This document shows positions 32,810 to 42,371 of a stretch of DNA of 64,000 bases, piece by piece. The position numbers and the translations under genes are program-made. The notes under the pieces are model-generated. The model had not been told where the DNA came from. It made no database searches and saw nothing but the letters and a program-made list of their open reading frames with translations. The DNA comes from Eunapius fragilis (lineage: Eukaryota; Porifera; Demospongiae; Spongillida; Spongillidae). The number at the start of each line of letters is the position of its first letter. Position 1 is the first letter of the stretch. Location: NCBI GenBank assembly GCA_963681505.1, contig OY811975.1:9664730-9728729 (forward strand). The letters run 5' to 3'.

Positions 32810-33544
32810 CTCTATTTTTTTATTATCATTTTTATCGATTATTAATATGGCAAGTGCCCACCCCCGCCCCACCCCCACGCCCGCTTCAATTACCGTCACG
32901 AGCAGACGCCCGCTTTTGTTTGGGATCACTGTAAGGAACGCGGGAGAATTCTAACTCGTCGTTTCGTTGTTTAGCTCTCCTCTTTTGTTTGCACAATTCC
33001 GTAAATGTCGCCATGGGAACGCTTCTATTTTACACTACGCATTACGTAATGATTACGTATATCAGTTTTTATGCTTTATTCATATATTTGATACTTGAAG
33101 ATGTCGTTCCAGGAGATTCTAAAGCGATTGGTATAATTTGCGCTCTTTAAAACCATTTCTATCCCGAGTTATACTCACCCCAGAAGAAGACGACGACGAC
33201 GACGAGAAGATTTGGCCTGGGGACGAGGTAGAACACGAACTTTTTTTGTTCTCTTAAAGCAAACAGTTTGAAGACTAGAGTAAAACACTAAAATGACCGT
33301 CTTTGCCTTCTGGTTTGATAGCAACAAAGAGTTACACTATCCGTTTCTCGGTACGCGAGTTATACGCGGGTCGCGTTTTTTAATGATATTCACGACCCGC
33401 GTCAATTCCTATACAGGAACTACTATCCTGATAAAATTTCTACTTTCACCGGTATAATTGTATTCTTTAGCGAAGACTTATGAAAATATAATTATTAATT
33501 AACGTTCTTTACGACAGCAAATTTTATTTTTTAAAGTAACTTTA
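32810..33544. other. Intergenic, no gene identified
   Basis: One short frame crosses a CCCGCCCCACCCCC tract. A (GAC)n run lies at 33188-33203. No feature can be supported. Confidence 0.4.
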
Positions 33545-33724
33545 TGTTCTGATCATGTAACCTGAAGCCATATGTCTTCTTGCACATGCGCAATTTGGGT
33601 ATTTAACACATACAATGTACACCACGTGTTCTGAGACACTTCTTATCTCGTTTTAGCGTACACTATTAGCTGTAGTTGTTGCTGATCTATAGTTGTGCCT
33701 ATACTGTGCCGAGAAAACACGACA
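33545..33724 (+). mobile_element. Ty3/gypsy-type LTR
   Basis: The 180 bp begin TGTTCTGATCATGTAACCTG and end AAAACACGACA. They are about 85% identical to the LTR at 51061-51281, apart from about 60 bp missing near the 3' end. Immediately downstream, GGCGTAGTCGGCAGG (33725-33739) is complementary to a typical tRNA acceptor/T-stem 3' end and is a plausible primer-binding site. Confidence 0.7.
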
Positions 33725-33739
33725 GGCGTAGTCGGCAGG

Positions 33740-33930
33740 ATGCATATGGCAGAGACAGCACAACTGATCGAGCGACTGAAAAGGCAGATGGATGCGCAGC
33801 AGAAGCAAATGGAGGAAAGAAGAAAACAGACGGAGGCGCTAATCGCTGCATTTATTGGACACACGGACAAGCGGGAGCAACCTTCTCCAAAGGCGCCGTT
33901 AGTTGTCATTCACAGGGAAAAAGTTGAAAA
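33740..33930 (+). pseudogene. Gag N-terminal fragment downstream of the LTR
   Basis: ATG at 33740. The frame MHMAETAQLIERLKRQMDAQ continues with a Gln/Glu/Lys-rich coiled coil and ends near PLVVIHREK, after which similarity to gag is lost. This is the part of gag missing from the 47-kb element. The two could be one element split by rearrangement or two insertions. Confidence 0.6.
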
Positions 33931-33999
33931 CACAATGGTTCATTTACTATATTTAACAACGTTTGACATCATATATCAAGTACAGTGGGTTTAATCACA

Positions 34000-34320
34000 A
34001 CATAATACAACGTTAGTTTCTAACGTCGTTGTGAAAATGACAATAAAATACAACAGATGAACGGTATATGAACGGTATATGTTGTTGAATGTTGTATTTT
34101 GGCTGACTAGAGATGAATAAACCTTGCGAATCTGATAAAACAACAGCAAACAATCATTGTGAAATTAGAATCACGTGATGTAATCGCAATCCCCAGGCCT
34201 TTCATTCTTCGCGCTCCGCCTTAGTTTCGTCATCGCAAACGGAGTCTGGGGACCAGACTAAAAGTTTTGTCGGTACAAACTACTGGTAGCTGTACGAAGC
34301 GTAAGCATCCGAATGTCTTC
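34000..34320. other. No gene; short inverted words
   Basis: ACAACGTTAGTTTCTAACGTCGTTGT (in two parts) forms a small hairpin. A duplicated GAACGGTATAT lies near 34060. CTGGGGACCAG occurs at 34243. Confidence 0.4.
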
Positions 34321-34339
34321 TGCTATAACTCAGTACGGG

Positions 34340-34590
34340 CGTAATTGGGTGAGGTTTTAATAAAACATATAAACGTATGTATGTTTAGCGGTGATGTAAT
34401 CCATCTGCAGCTGTGGGAGTAAGGGTCTGGATACGAGACTTTGCACAATGTCCGGAGTGTATACTGTATACGTCTTCCAGTTGGAAGACATACGAAGACA
34501 TCCCGATCCAGTAGTACGTTTACAACGATTCCGAACTGCTTGTCTTTGAGTGTCGAATAAGATCGTTCGCGGTACATCTTCCATCACCAT
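34340..34590 (-). pseudogene. RecQ-like DNA helicase fragment
   Basis: The - strand frame reads RSYSTLKDKQFGIVVNVLLD, then RDVFVCLPTG, followed by RRIQYTL. LK.KQ...V...L..RDVFV.LPTG is the motif Q/Walker A approach of RecQ-family helicases that are multicopy in cnidarian and sponge genomes. The GKS of Walker A is missing, so it is not functional. Confidence 0.5.
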
Positions 34591-34690
34591 TGCTGATTGG
34601 TACATGTAGGTCTATTTGAAATAACTTCTTGTTACAGTATAGCCATTTATAAAGTATGCAACTACTTCATACGCTTGGCTTTCTCCACAG

Positions 34691-34794
34691 GATTGCTGTC
34701 GTTTTCTGATGTTGTATATCGGGAAGCATGTCCAGCTGTTGGCCATTGGGGAACAGGCACCTGCTGTCATTCATCAGGACTGCTGCACTGCAGA
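34691..34794 (+). other. Exon-like segment, Cys-rich (copy 1)
   Basis: It is bounded by a strong acceptor (GGCTTTCTCCACAG) and a donor (GTATGT). Two frames are open: DCCRFLMLYIGKHVQLLAIG or, alternatively, ACPAVGHWGTGTCCHSSGL. Its 3' half resembles 35815-35870. No family is recognised. Confidence 0.3.
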
Positions 34795-34956
34795 GTATGT
34801 ACAGTACTGGTAGTTAAGTAGCAAGTGTTTAGCATTTAATAAAGCATTTTTAAAATGCAAGTGTAGGCTGTGTAGCATGTGTTAAGACCCATAATATGTG
34901 TGTGTGTTTGCATTTGACCAGTGCATGTACATTCACACCAAACACTGTTTAATCCA

Positions 34957-34958
34957 AC

Positions 34959-34991
<33 letters not shown>

Positions 34992-35150
34992 ACACTTTCT
35001 CTTTCTCTCTCTCCCTTCTCTTCCGTCTACAGTAGCCACCACACAAACCATTCAGATCATACTCACACAAACTGTTTGGTCACACCCATGCACACACACA
35101 CACACACTTTTCAGTCCAGCCACCCCTCCCTCACACACACACACTGTCAC
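34957..35150. repeat. (CA)n-rich tracts
   Basis: CA microsatellites at 34960-34998, 35088-35107 and 35130-35145 inside a pyrimidine/CA-rich strand. The Thr/His frames are spurious. Confidence 0.85.
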
Positions 35151-35369
35151 CTCTCAACCCCACACACAAACCTTTTGGTACACGCACAGACGCAAACATA
35201 CAGCTCCTTCCCATCTGTTCACTGCGCCTCCTCTCCACTGCACTTCCCCTTCTCCACTGCGCCTCTGTGTAGTGTGGACAGGGCTAAGGATATTTCTTAA
35301 CTGCGAAATAATGAAATAAATAATGATTACATTGTAAGTCTCTCTCACACAATATACACATGTGTTGTT

Positions 35370-35712
35370 TGCATAAATGTTCTCTTGTCATCCTCCCGAC
35401 TTCTCTTCTCCTCCACCCCTCACCCTCACCTCCCTTCCTCCCCACTTCCTCTCATCCCCTGCCCCTCCTACCCACTTCCCATTCTCCCCACCCCTCACTT
35501 CCCCACCTCCCCTCCTCCCCACGTCCCCTCCTCCCCTCCAACCATCCTCCCCTCTCCCATCTCCCTACTTCCCCTCCTCCCTCCTCCCCACCTCTCCACC
35601 ACTCTCCCTTGCTCCCTTCCTCCCTCCCTCCCTCTCTTCCTCCCTCCCTCTCTCCCTCCCTCTCTCCTTCCCTCTCTCCCTCCCTCCCCTCCCTCCCTCC
35701 CTCCCTCCCTCA
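35370..35712. repeat. Polypyrimidine tract, 340 bp
   Basis: Almost purely C/T on the + strand, with CCCTCC and CTCCCT units. It ends directly in TCATAG, so it could act as an unusually long polypyrimidine tract for the acceptor at 35712. Confidence 0.85.
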
Positions 35713-35870
35713 TAGCCTATGGTCAATGTCTCCACTCTCCTACTACGGGTTGTGCCTCCAACATTCCACTCTCGGGTGCCCAGTGCTCATTGGACCAGGG
35801 ACCAGCTGTACCCTGCTCCTTCCATTAGGGAACAAGGCACATGTTTTCATTCATCTGGACTGGTTAGTGT
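35713..35870 (+). other. Exon-like segment, Cys-rich (copy 2, frame-damaged)
   Basis: Starts at the acceptor CCTCATAG. It shares 90 bp (ACGGGTTGTGCCTCCAACAT to GACCAGCTGTACC) with the exon at 36399-36516, but lacks nine bases there, so its frame differs. Its 3' end continues into the 34.7-kb-like sequence without a donor. Confidence 0.3.
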
Positions 35871-35984
35871 TTCGCATTTAACGTAGCATTTTGCATAGCG
35901 ATACATGTAAATATGTAAGTGTGTAGCATGTGTTAACACATGTTTCCCCATGCCACCATCCACTGCTTAATCCAACCACGCACA

Positions 35985-36025
35985 CACACACAAACACACA
36001 CACTGAGACAATATACACACACACT

Positions 36026-36056
<31 letters not shown>

Positions 36057-36395
36057 TGTTCACACACTGTTCTAACCCACACACCTTTTGGTTCAAACAC
36101 ACACACACACTAACTGTCTGTGGTGTGCATTTGTGTGTGTGTTTGTGTGTGTGTATTTGTGTTTGTTTGTGTGTGTATTGTGTCCCTATTATGCACACGT
36201 TTGTTTACTCCTCCCCACTTCACCTCTTCCCCACTTTCCATCCTCCCCACCCTCACTCTCACCTCCCCACCCCTCCCCACCTCCCCTCCCCCTCCCCTCC
36301 CACCTCCCCTCCCCCTCCCCTCCCCCTCCCCACCTCCCCTCCCCCTCCCCACCTCCCCTCCCCACCTCCCCTCCCCCTCCTCCCTCCCTCCCTCA
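35985..36395. repeat. CA tracts and (CTCCCC)n polypyrimidine
   Basis: CA repeats at 35985-36055 and 36095-36108, GT-rich 36130-36180, then almost pure C/T at 36230-36388 with CTCCCC units, again ending in TCATAG at 36398. Confidence 0.85.
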
Positions 36396-36398
36396 TAG

Positions 36399-36516
36399 CC
36401 TATGTTCAATGTCTCCCCTACTGATGTGAACACTACGGGTTGTGCCTCCAACATTCCACTCTCGGGTGCCCAGTGCTCATTGGACCAGGGACCAGCTGTA
36501 CCTTGCTCCTTCCCTT
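36399..36516 (+). other. Exon-like segment, Cys-rich (copy 3, best)
   Basis: 118 nt between a very strong acceptor (TCCCTCCCTCATAG) and a donor (GTAAGTG). One frame is fully open and reads PMFNVSPTDVNTTGCASNIP, then LSGAQCSLDQGPAVPCSFP. Conserved spacing with copy 2 suggests a repeated Cys-containing exon of an extracellular-type protein. I found no flanking exons, so the gene model is incomplete. Confidence 0.4.
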
Positions 36517-36667
36517 GTAAGTGTGCCCCACTTTAGGGTAGACAAGTAAGGGGTTACAAATTATGTTGTTGTGTTTGTGTATACGTATGTGCCCTATCAT
36601 ACTTATAAACTCACTCACACAAACGTTTTGGTTCACACACACACACAAACACACACATGCTGCTCAA

Positions 36668-36670
<3 letters not shown>

Positions 36671-36721
<51 letters not shown>
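36671..36721. repeat. (CT)25 microsatellite
   Basis: Uninterrupted CT repeat. Confidence 0.95.
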
Positions 36722-36723
<2 letters not shown>

Positions 36724-36863
36724 GTCACATATTAACACCTGAGTCATAGGCAACCTATCCTCATTATGTTGAAGTACAACTTGTAACTTGTAATATTATA
36801 TCATATCTCATCTAGGCTTAGTATTGAAAGTGATAACAAGTTTAATCAAATTATACAGCAGAA

Positions 36864-37120
36864 TTATATGTGTAGATAATAGCACCCAGCACGTATTTCA
36901 AATGCTATGTTACATATTATATTTGAGATAGGTTGTGTCACGGTTTCTAACAGAGATGGTTTCCATCGAGGGTTGAGACTTCCCACTTTGTGCAGAGGGT
37001 TGCATATCACTTGCTCTGTTTCCCTTTCCACTCTTGCTACAATGAAGTATGCAACTCCCTTTACTTCAACTATTTCATTTGCTTCAGGGTAGTGTGGGAC
37101 GTCAATAGCTGTAATAGACA
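36864..37120 (-). other. Possible terminal exon, unknown protein
   Basis: On the - strand an acceptor-like GTGTCTATTACAG at about 37108-37120 precedes an open frame: AIDVPHYPEANEIVEVKGVA, YFIVARVERETEQVICNPLH, ending AGCYYLHI at 36864. The composition is normal for protein. The family is not recognised, and its upstream neighbour is the satellite array. Confidence 0.3.
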
Positions 37121-37132
37121 CACAAACTACAG

Positions 37133-38690
37133 TGACACTGTTGGTATCCATCCCTGTCAACCATTTCTATACACAAACCACAATCTTCCACCTAGCTAAT
37201 ATGCGACAGGAGTAGTGACGTTGGCCCTGACCCAAACACACCCAGGACTTGGGGGCCATCACCCACAATACTTCTGCACTCCACTTGTGCGCTGTGTCCG
37301 TACCCATGGGAAGACGGCAAGCTTTCTGCCTCTCAAGTCCCCAGTCCACTACTAGCAAAACACACTCCATAGCCACAGTTGCCATGACAGCAGGACTGTT
37401 GTCATGACACAGTGCTTTGGGGTCACTCAATGACTGGTTTGGAGTGTGTTTCCACTACAGTGACACTGTTGGTATCCACCCCTGTCAACCATTTCTATAC
37501 ACAAACCACAATCTTCCACCTAGCTAATATGCGACAGGAGTAGTGACGTTGGCCCTGACCCAAACACACCCAGGACTTGGGGGCCATCACCCACAATACT
37601 TATGCACTCCACTTGTGCGCTGTGTCCGTACCCATGGGAAGACGGCAAGCTTTCTGCCTCTCAAGTCCCCAGTCCACTACTAGCAAAACACACTCCATAG
37701 CCACAGTTGCCATGACAGCAGGACTGTTGTCATGACACAGTGCTTTGGGGTCACTCAATGACTGGTTTGGAGTGTGTTTCCACTACAGTGACACTGTTGG
37801 TATCCACCCCTGTCAACCATTTCTATACACAAACCACAATCTTCCACCTAGCTAATATGCGACAGGAGTAGTGACGTTGGCCCTGACCCAAACACACCCA
37901 GGACTTGGGGGCCATCACCCACAATACTTATGCACTCCACTTGTGCGCTGTGTCCGTACCCATGGGAAGACGGCAAGCTTTCTGCCTCTCAAGTCCCCAG
38001 TCCACTACTAGCAAAACACACTCCATAGCCACAGTTGCCATGACAGCAGGACTGTTGTCATGACACAGTGCTTTGGGGTCACTCAATGACTGGTTTGGAG
38101 TGTGTTTCCACTACAGTGACACTGTTGGTATCCACCCCTGTCAACCATTTCTATACACAAACCACAATCTTCCACCTAGCTAATATGCGACAGGAGTAGT
38201 GACGTTGGCCCTGACCCAAACACACCCAGGACTTGGGGGCCATCACCCACAATACTTATGCACTCCACTTGTGCGCTGTGTCCGTACCCATGGGAAGACG
38301 GCAAGCTTTCTGCCTCTCAAGTCCCCAGTCCACTACTAGCAAAACACACTCCATAGCCACAGTTGCCATGACAGCAGGACTGTTGTCATGACACAGTGCT
38401 TTGGGGTCACTCAATGACTGGTTTGGAGTGTGTTTCCACTACAGTGACACTGTTGGTATCCACCCCTGTGTACACCCTCAACCATTTCTATACACAAACC
38501 ACAATCTTCCACCTAGCTAATATGCGACAGGAGTAGTGACGTTGGCCCTGACCCAAACACACCCAGGACTTGGGGGCCATCATCCACAACACTTATGCAC
38601 TCCACTTGTGCCCTGTGTCCGTACCCATGGGAAGACGGCAAGCTTTCTGCCTCTCAAGTCCCCAGTCCACTACTAGCAAAACACACCCCT
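37133..38690. repeat. 328-bp satellite, about 4.75 tandem copies
   Basis: Units start at 37133, 37461, 37789, 38117 and 38445 (TGACACTGTTGGTATCCA) with an exact 328-bp period for the first four and about 99% identity. The last copy has a 9-bp insertion and stops near 38690. Unit 1 differs at one base (TTCTGCACT rather than TTATGCACT), which keeps an 87-codon - strand frame open only there. It is therefore a recent tandem amplification. Confidence 0.95.
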
Positions 38691-39006
38691 CTTACATCAC
38701 ACTATACCCATCAACAATAACTCCCCACATCTATCTATATGTAGCACACTGAACACCCACTATCACAAGCTCAATCGCTAATTACAAATGCTAAACTGGT
38801 GTGTGAGATATATATATCTATATATATGAAGCTTGAACCCCACCCTGTACTCTCCACCCACCCACCATCACCACAGCATCCTCCAACCAACCTCCATCAC
38901 CACTGTATCCTCCTCCCACCCTCTATCGTCACTGCACTCTATCACACCGTACAAAAAGTCCATCCCTCCAAATGTACATTTAGGTGTGGAATATACTTGT
39001 GTCAGC
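38691..39006. other. No gene identified
   Basis: CA/CC-rich low-complexity stretches and a TATATATCTATATATA palindrome near 38810. Confidence 0.4.
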
Positions 39007-39255
39007 AGTGGCGGACGCAGGATTTAAAGAAAGGGGGGGTTGTAGTGGAGGGGGATCACCAAAAGGGGGAGGGTGCGGGAGGGGGATGTGCCCCCTCCCG
39101 CGCGAAGCGCGGAAGCTTTTGAAAACGTTAATTCGGTGTGCTAAAATGCATGAAAAAATTACGAGTTTTTTTTACTTATGCCGCATTTTGCGTGTTATGT
39201 AATAGGAGGAAAGGGGGGGTTGCAACCCCCCAACCCCCCCCCCCCTCTGTCCGCC
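39007..39255. mobile_element. hAT-type MITE
   Basis: Starts CAGTGGCGGACGCAGGAT and ends GTCCGCCAGTG, imperfect inverted ends of the CAGTGGCG type common in hAT elements of marine invertebrates. The flanks TGTGTCAG and GTGGTCAG resemble an 8-bp duplication with two mismatches. The interior is G-rich then C-rich and non-coding. Confidence 0.65.
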
Positions 39256-41358
39256 AGTGGTCAGCAAACCTACCTTGAACTGCAGCAAAGCTTTACTGGT
39301 GGCCTTCAAAATATGTGAATGGGTCACAGATAAGCTGTTCCTACAGAAAGAGGTACATTGTCAAACCATAGATGGTTTTTAATATACCTAGTATACGCGC
39401 AATAATTAGAACTAACTTGATCAGCTGTTCATCATATTTCGAACTGTAGCGTATGACAAGTACACTTTTTAGAAAGATACGTAAGAAAAGACCACTTACT
39501 TTGCATTTTGACTGAAGATACGAACGTTCCTGTTTTCGCCGAATCGGGGCTGAGCCTAGCGTATTTTGTACACGTAGCGATCGCAACAAAGCGCAGGTCT
39601 TAAAATATGCAAGAATGACTGTAATAATGGTAGAAAGAAACACTTGCAACAAATTTTTGCTTCCTTCTGCTTTTAATAGCATCTCAAAACTCTTTTCACC
39701 GTCTCTTTTCTATATATACGGCAGTGACACTCCTATTGACGGGTATATTTAGATCGGCCAGTAATCGGTTAAACATATATGTAGGTGGGAAAAAATATAC
39801 TATTTCGTTTTTCCTTATCATTCAACCCTTGTTTCCCTGCTTTTTATACCACTATTGCCTTCAAATCCTATATACCACCAACTTTCACATATACATGTAT
39901 AGGTACTTGTTGAATATATATAGTCACGTGTTTGAAAGCGCTTTAGGCAGCTGTTAATTAGCCGCGTCATGAAGATAATCGTTTCCTGCTGCTTACACAT
40001 TGGGCTTCCGAGTGTGTAACTGAGGTACGATAATAATATATTTGTGCATTGTAACTTTGTTTCTTCTATCTCAAGTGGACGCGCCTAGAAAACAAAAGTG
40101 TCGGTAGGTATATAACAATGTATGTTTTTTTTTTTCCTTTTCAGGGAAAAAAAAGCCTGCAACTGTGCGGTACTATCTTTGGCTTTGCGGTTAAGTCACA
40201 GATAGTCTTAAGGTCGTCTGTAATCGTCAGTAATTTCTTATCTCCCCCTCTAGAAAGTCGTCTCGCATTTTGTATTCCTGAAAACTCATGGACACGGAGG
40301 TGTGTGCGTGCGTGAATGATTATTTTTCCTCCTAGATTCTCGTCACAATTATGGTGTGCGCAGCGTATACCACGTTTATGCCTATGAGAAACTTGGTACG
40401 TAAGCGAAACGTAAACTTGGTACGTAAGCGAAGCGATAACTGATTTTATTTTCTAGCAGGTTCAATCTTCCAATGTAAACAAGGTACATTAATGTACATT
40501 AATGTATGCGCTTAAAAGTTGTGTCATATGTACATGTACAGGCTCGGCTTTGAAGTGGTGCACCAATGGTTTGCATATCAGACACTTTTTGCAGAAGACG
40601 CTGAAAGATACAATGTGTTAGGAGGTATACCTAATAGCGTAGCATGTACATGTATACATGTATTCTTTTTTGAAATATTGTTATGAAGTGAACGAGAAGG
40701 TCATGGTAGTGCGCGTATAGGTATATATAGGGCGGGGGGGGGGGGGGGGGGGGGGGTGAAGGGCTGGGGACCAGAGATGAAACACTGGGGACCAGAGATG
40801 TAAGACTGGGGACCAGAGATGAAAGACTGGGAACCTGAAATAAGGATTGCATCATCAAAGAGAATACGTGAGAAGATTACCATTACGTATACAGGAAAAT
40901 ATACGCTTAGGGGATCTCGTTAGTATCCAACTGATATCCGAACGTAGTTGGCTGCGTACTCAGGTAGATTAAGGCATGGGTACAGAGTAGTTGGACACAT
41001 GTTTCGTTTGAACATGAGATGGACATATGTCTAACATGTTCAAGAGGCGCGCGCGCAATTGCGTGACGTAGCATTGCTATATATAACGTAGTTAACTAGT
41101 TTTGAATAACGCGCACCACAGCTGGACTTCAAAGCGTGAATTGCGAGACACTGCTGCGAGGCACTGCTACGAGGTACTGTTACTCTGTTAGGTAAACTAA
41201 ACCGAATAAAATATGTCATCTACATGTACGTTGATCACGATCGAGAATGCATGTGCTATTTCACCCTCGATCTCGTGTATCTTAACATACGCGCATCTGA
41301 TTTTTAGCTAGCCTATGCCAGCTATACGCATTAGTTTTTAGACCTAGCTATTTTCCAG
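39256..41358. other. Intergenic with small repeats, no gene identified
   Basis: Contains one arm of the 1738-2045 MITE family (39823-39889), a G-run (40733-40756), and three tandem copies of CTGGGGACCAGAGATG(A/T)AA at 40764-40822. A - strand frame at 39341-39682 lies in the area similar to 11630-11790 and shows no motif. Confidence 0.45.
39823..39889. mobile_element. MITE, family copy 3 (single arm)
   Basis: Matches the right arm of the 1738-2045 element (CCCTTGTTTCC, GCTTTTTATACCAC, ATTGCCTTCAAATCCTAT, CCACCAACTTTC). The left arm is absent. Confidence 0.75.
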
Positions 41359-41655
41359 TGCGATGAAGCAGATCCACCAGAGCATCCCCTATACGGATGG
41401 CCTCGATCATCGAATGCCGGTATATGCGTTCTTTTGTATGCATGTGTGTCTATAGGCCTACGTGTACGTGTGTGTGCATCTGTGTCTTGGGTGCATATGT
41501 GTGCGCCCATGCTTGCATGTGTGAATGTGCATGTAAATTGCGTGCATGTGATTACGCGTGCTTGTGTATATATAGGCTACATTATATTTGTGTATGGAAG
41601 TATTGATACCCAAAGCAGGCGTTCTATGGGTATTCCCCTTATGCATTGGCGCTGA

Positions 41656-41704
<49 letters not shown>

Positions 41705-41913
41705 GTGCTTGTGCGTGCTTGCTTGTGCCTTATATACTTATAGACTACATGTGCATGTAATGCTGTTCGATTGTATTCAGATGCCAAGCCCCTTCTAACA
41801 TACGTTCCCCCACTTCAGAGGAGCAGGAGAATGTACCTTTGCCCAGTGGGCCAATTGTTCCTGTTGTTGTTGCAAATGAGGTGAAAAGGTGGTCCAGAAA
41901 AGGAAAGGCAAAG
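41359..41913 (+). other. Two linked exons of an unknown gene
   Basis: The exon at 41359-41419 follows CTATTTTCCAG and ends at GTATATG; it reads CDEADPPEHPLYGWPRSSNA. The exon at 41789-41913 reads APSNIRSPTSEE, then VPLPSGPIVPVVVANEVKRW and SRKGKAK before GTATTG. The phases match (1 then 0). The second acceptor (CAGATGCCAAG) is weak. A (GT)n tract lies in the intron. No further exons or family were recognised; the next gene downstream is on the opposite strand. Confidence 0.4.
41657..41703. repeat. (GT)n microsatellite
   Basis: About 23 uninterrupted GT units. Confidence 0.95.
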
Positions 41914-42371
41914 GTATTGTGTGTATGCATAGCAGGTTGTACATGTACAGAATTATGCTTGTGTATTTATCTGTGTGGATGCGTGCTTGTGTGTACATGT
42001 ATGTTCGTATTTGAATGTGTATTGTGTCTATATATTGTGGATGCATTCGTCTATCTGTCGTGTGTATATTTGTGTGCATGTATTTGTGTGCGTACATGTA
42101 TGTATATTATGTGTGCATGCATGGATGTGTTTGTGTGCATCTGACATATGTGTACATGTGTATGCATGTGTATGTTTGTGGATGTTAGTATCCTCAAGTG
42201 TGCCCGTCACTAAAATTCTCCAGTGCACATATGTATTAATGCATGTAGATACGTATTACTTGATGTCCAAAAGGCAAAACAAACTACACATGGTTGCTAG
42301 AATGTTAAACATCTTCTTTCCACTCTGTGTGAAGTATTTGTATACATTTTGCAGCTTTTTTGGTATCCCCA

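Noticed and set aside
33725-33739. Possible tRNA gene signal
   Set aside because: Only a 15-nt match to a tRNA 3' end is present, directly after an LTR, so it is a primer-binding site rather than a tRNA gene. No complete tRNA or rRNA was seen in the window.
35360-36429. Pro/Ser-rich frames of 110-170 codons
   Set aside because: They arise from polypyrimidine tracts. Only the segment after the second TCATAG shows exon features.
37167-37430. 87-codon - strand frame with normal amino-acid composition
   Set aside because: It is one unit of the 328-bp satellite; the other units carry a TAA in the same frame.
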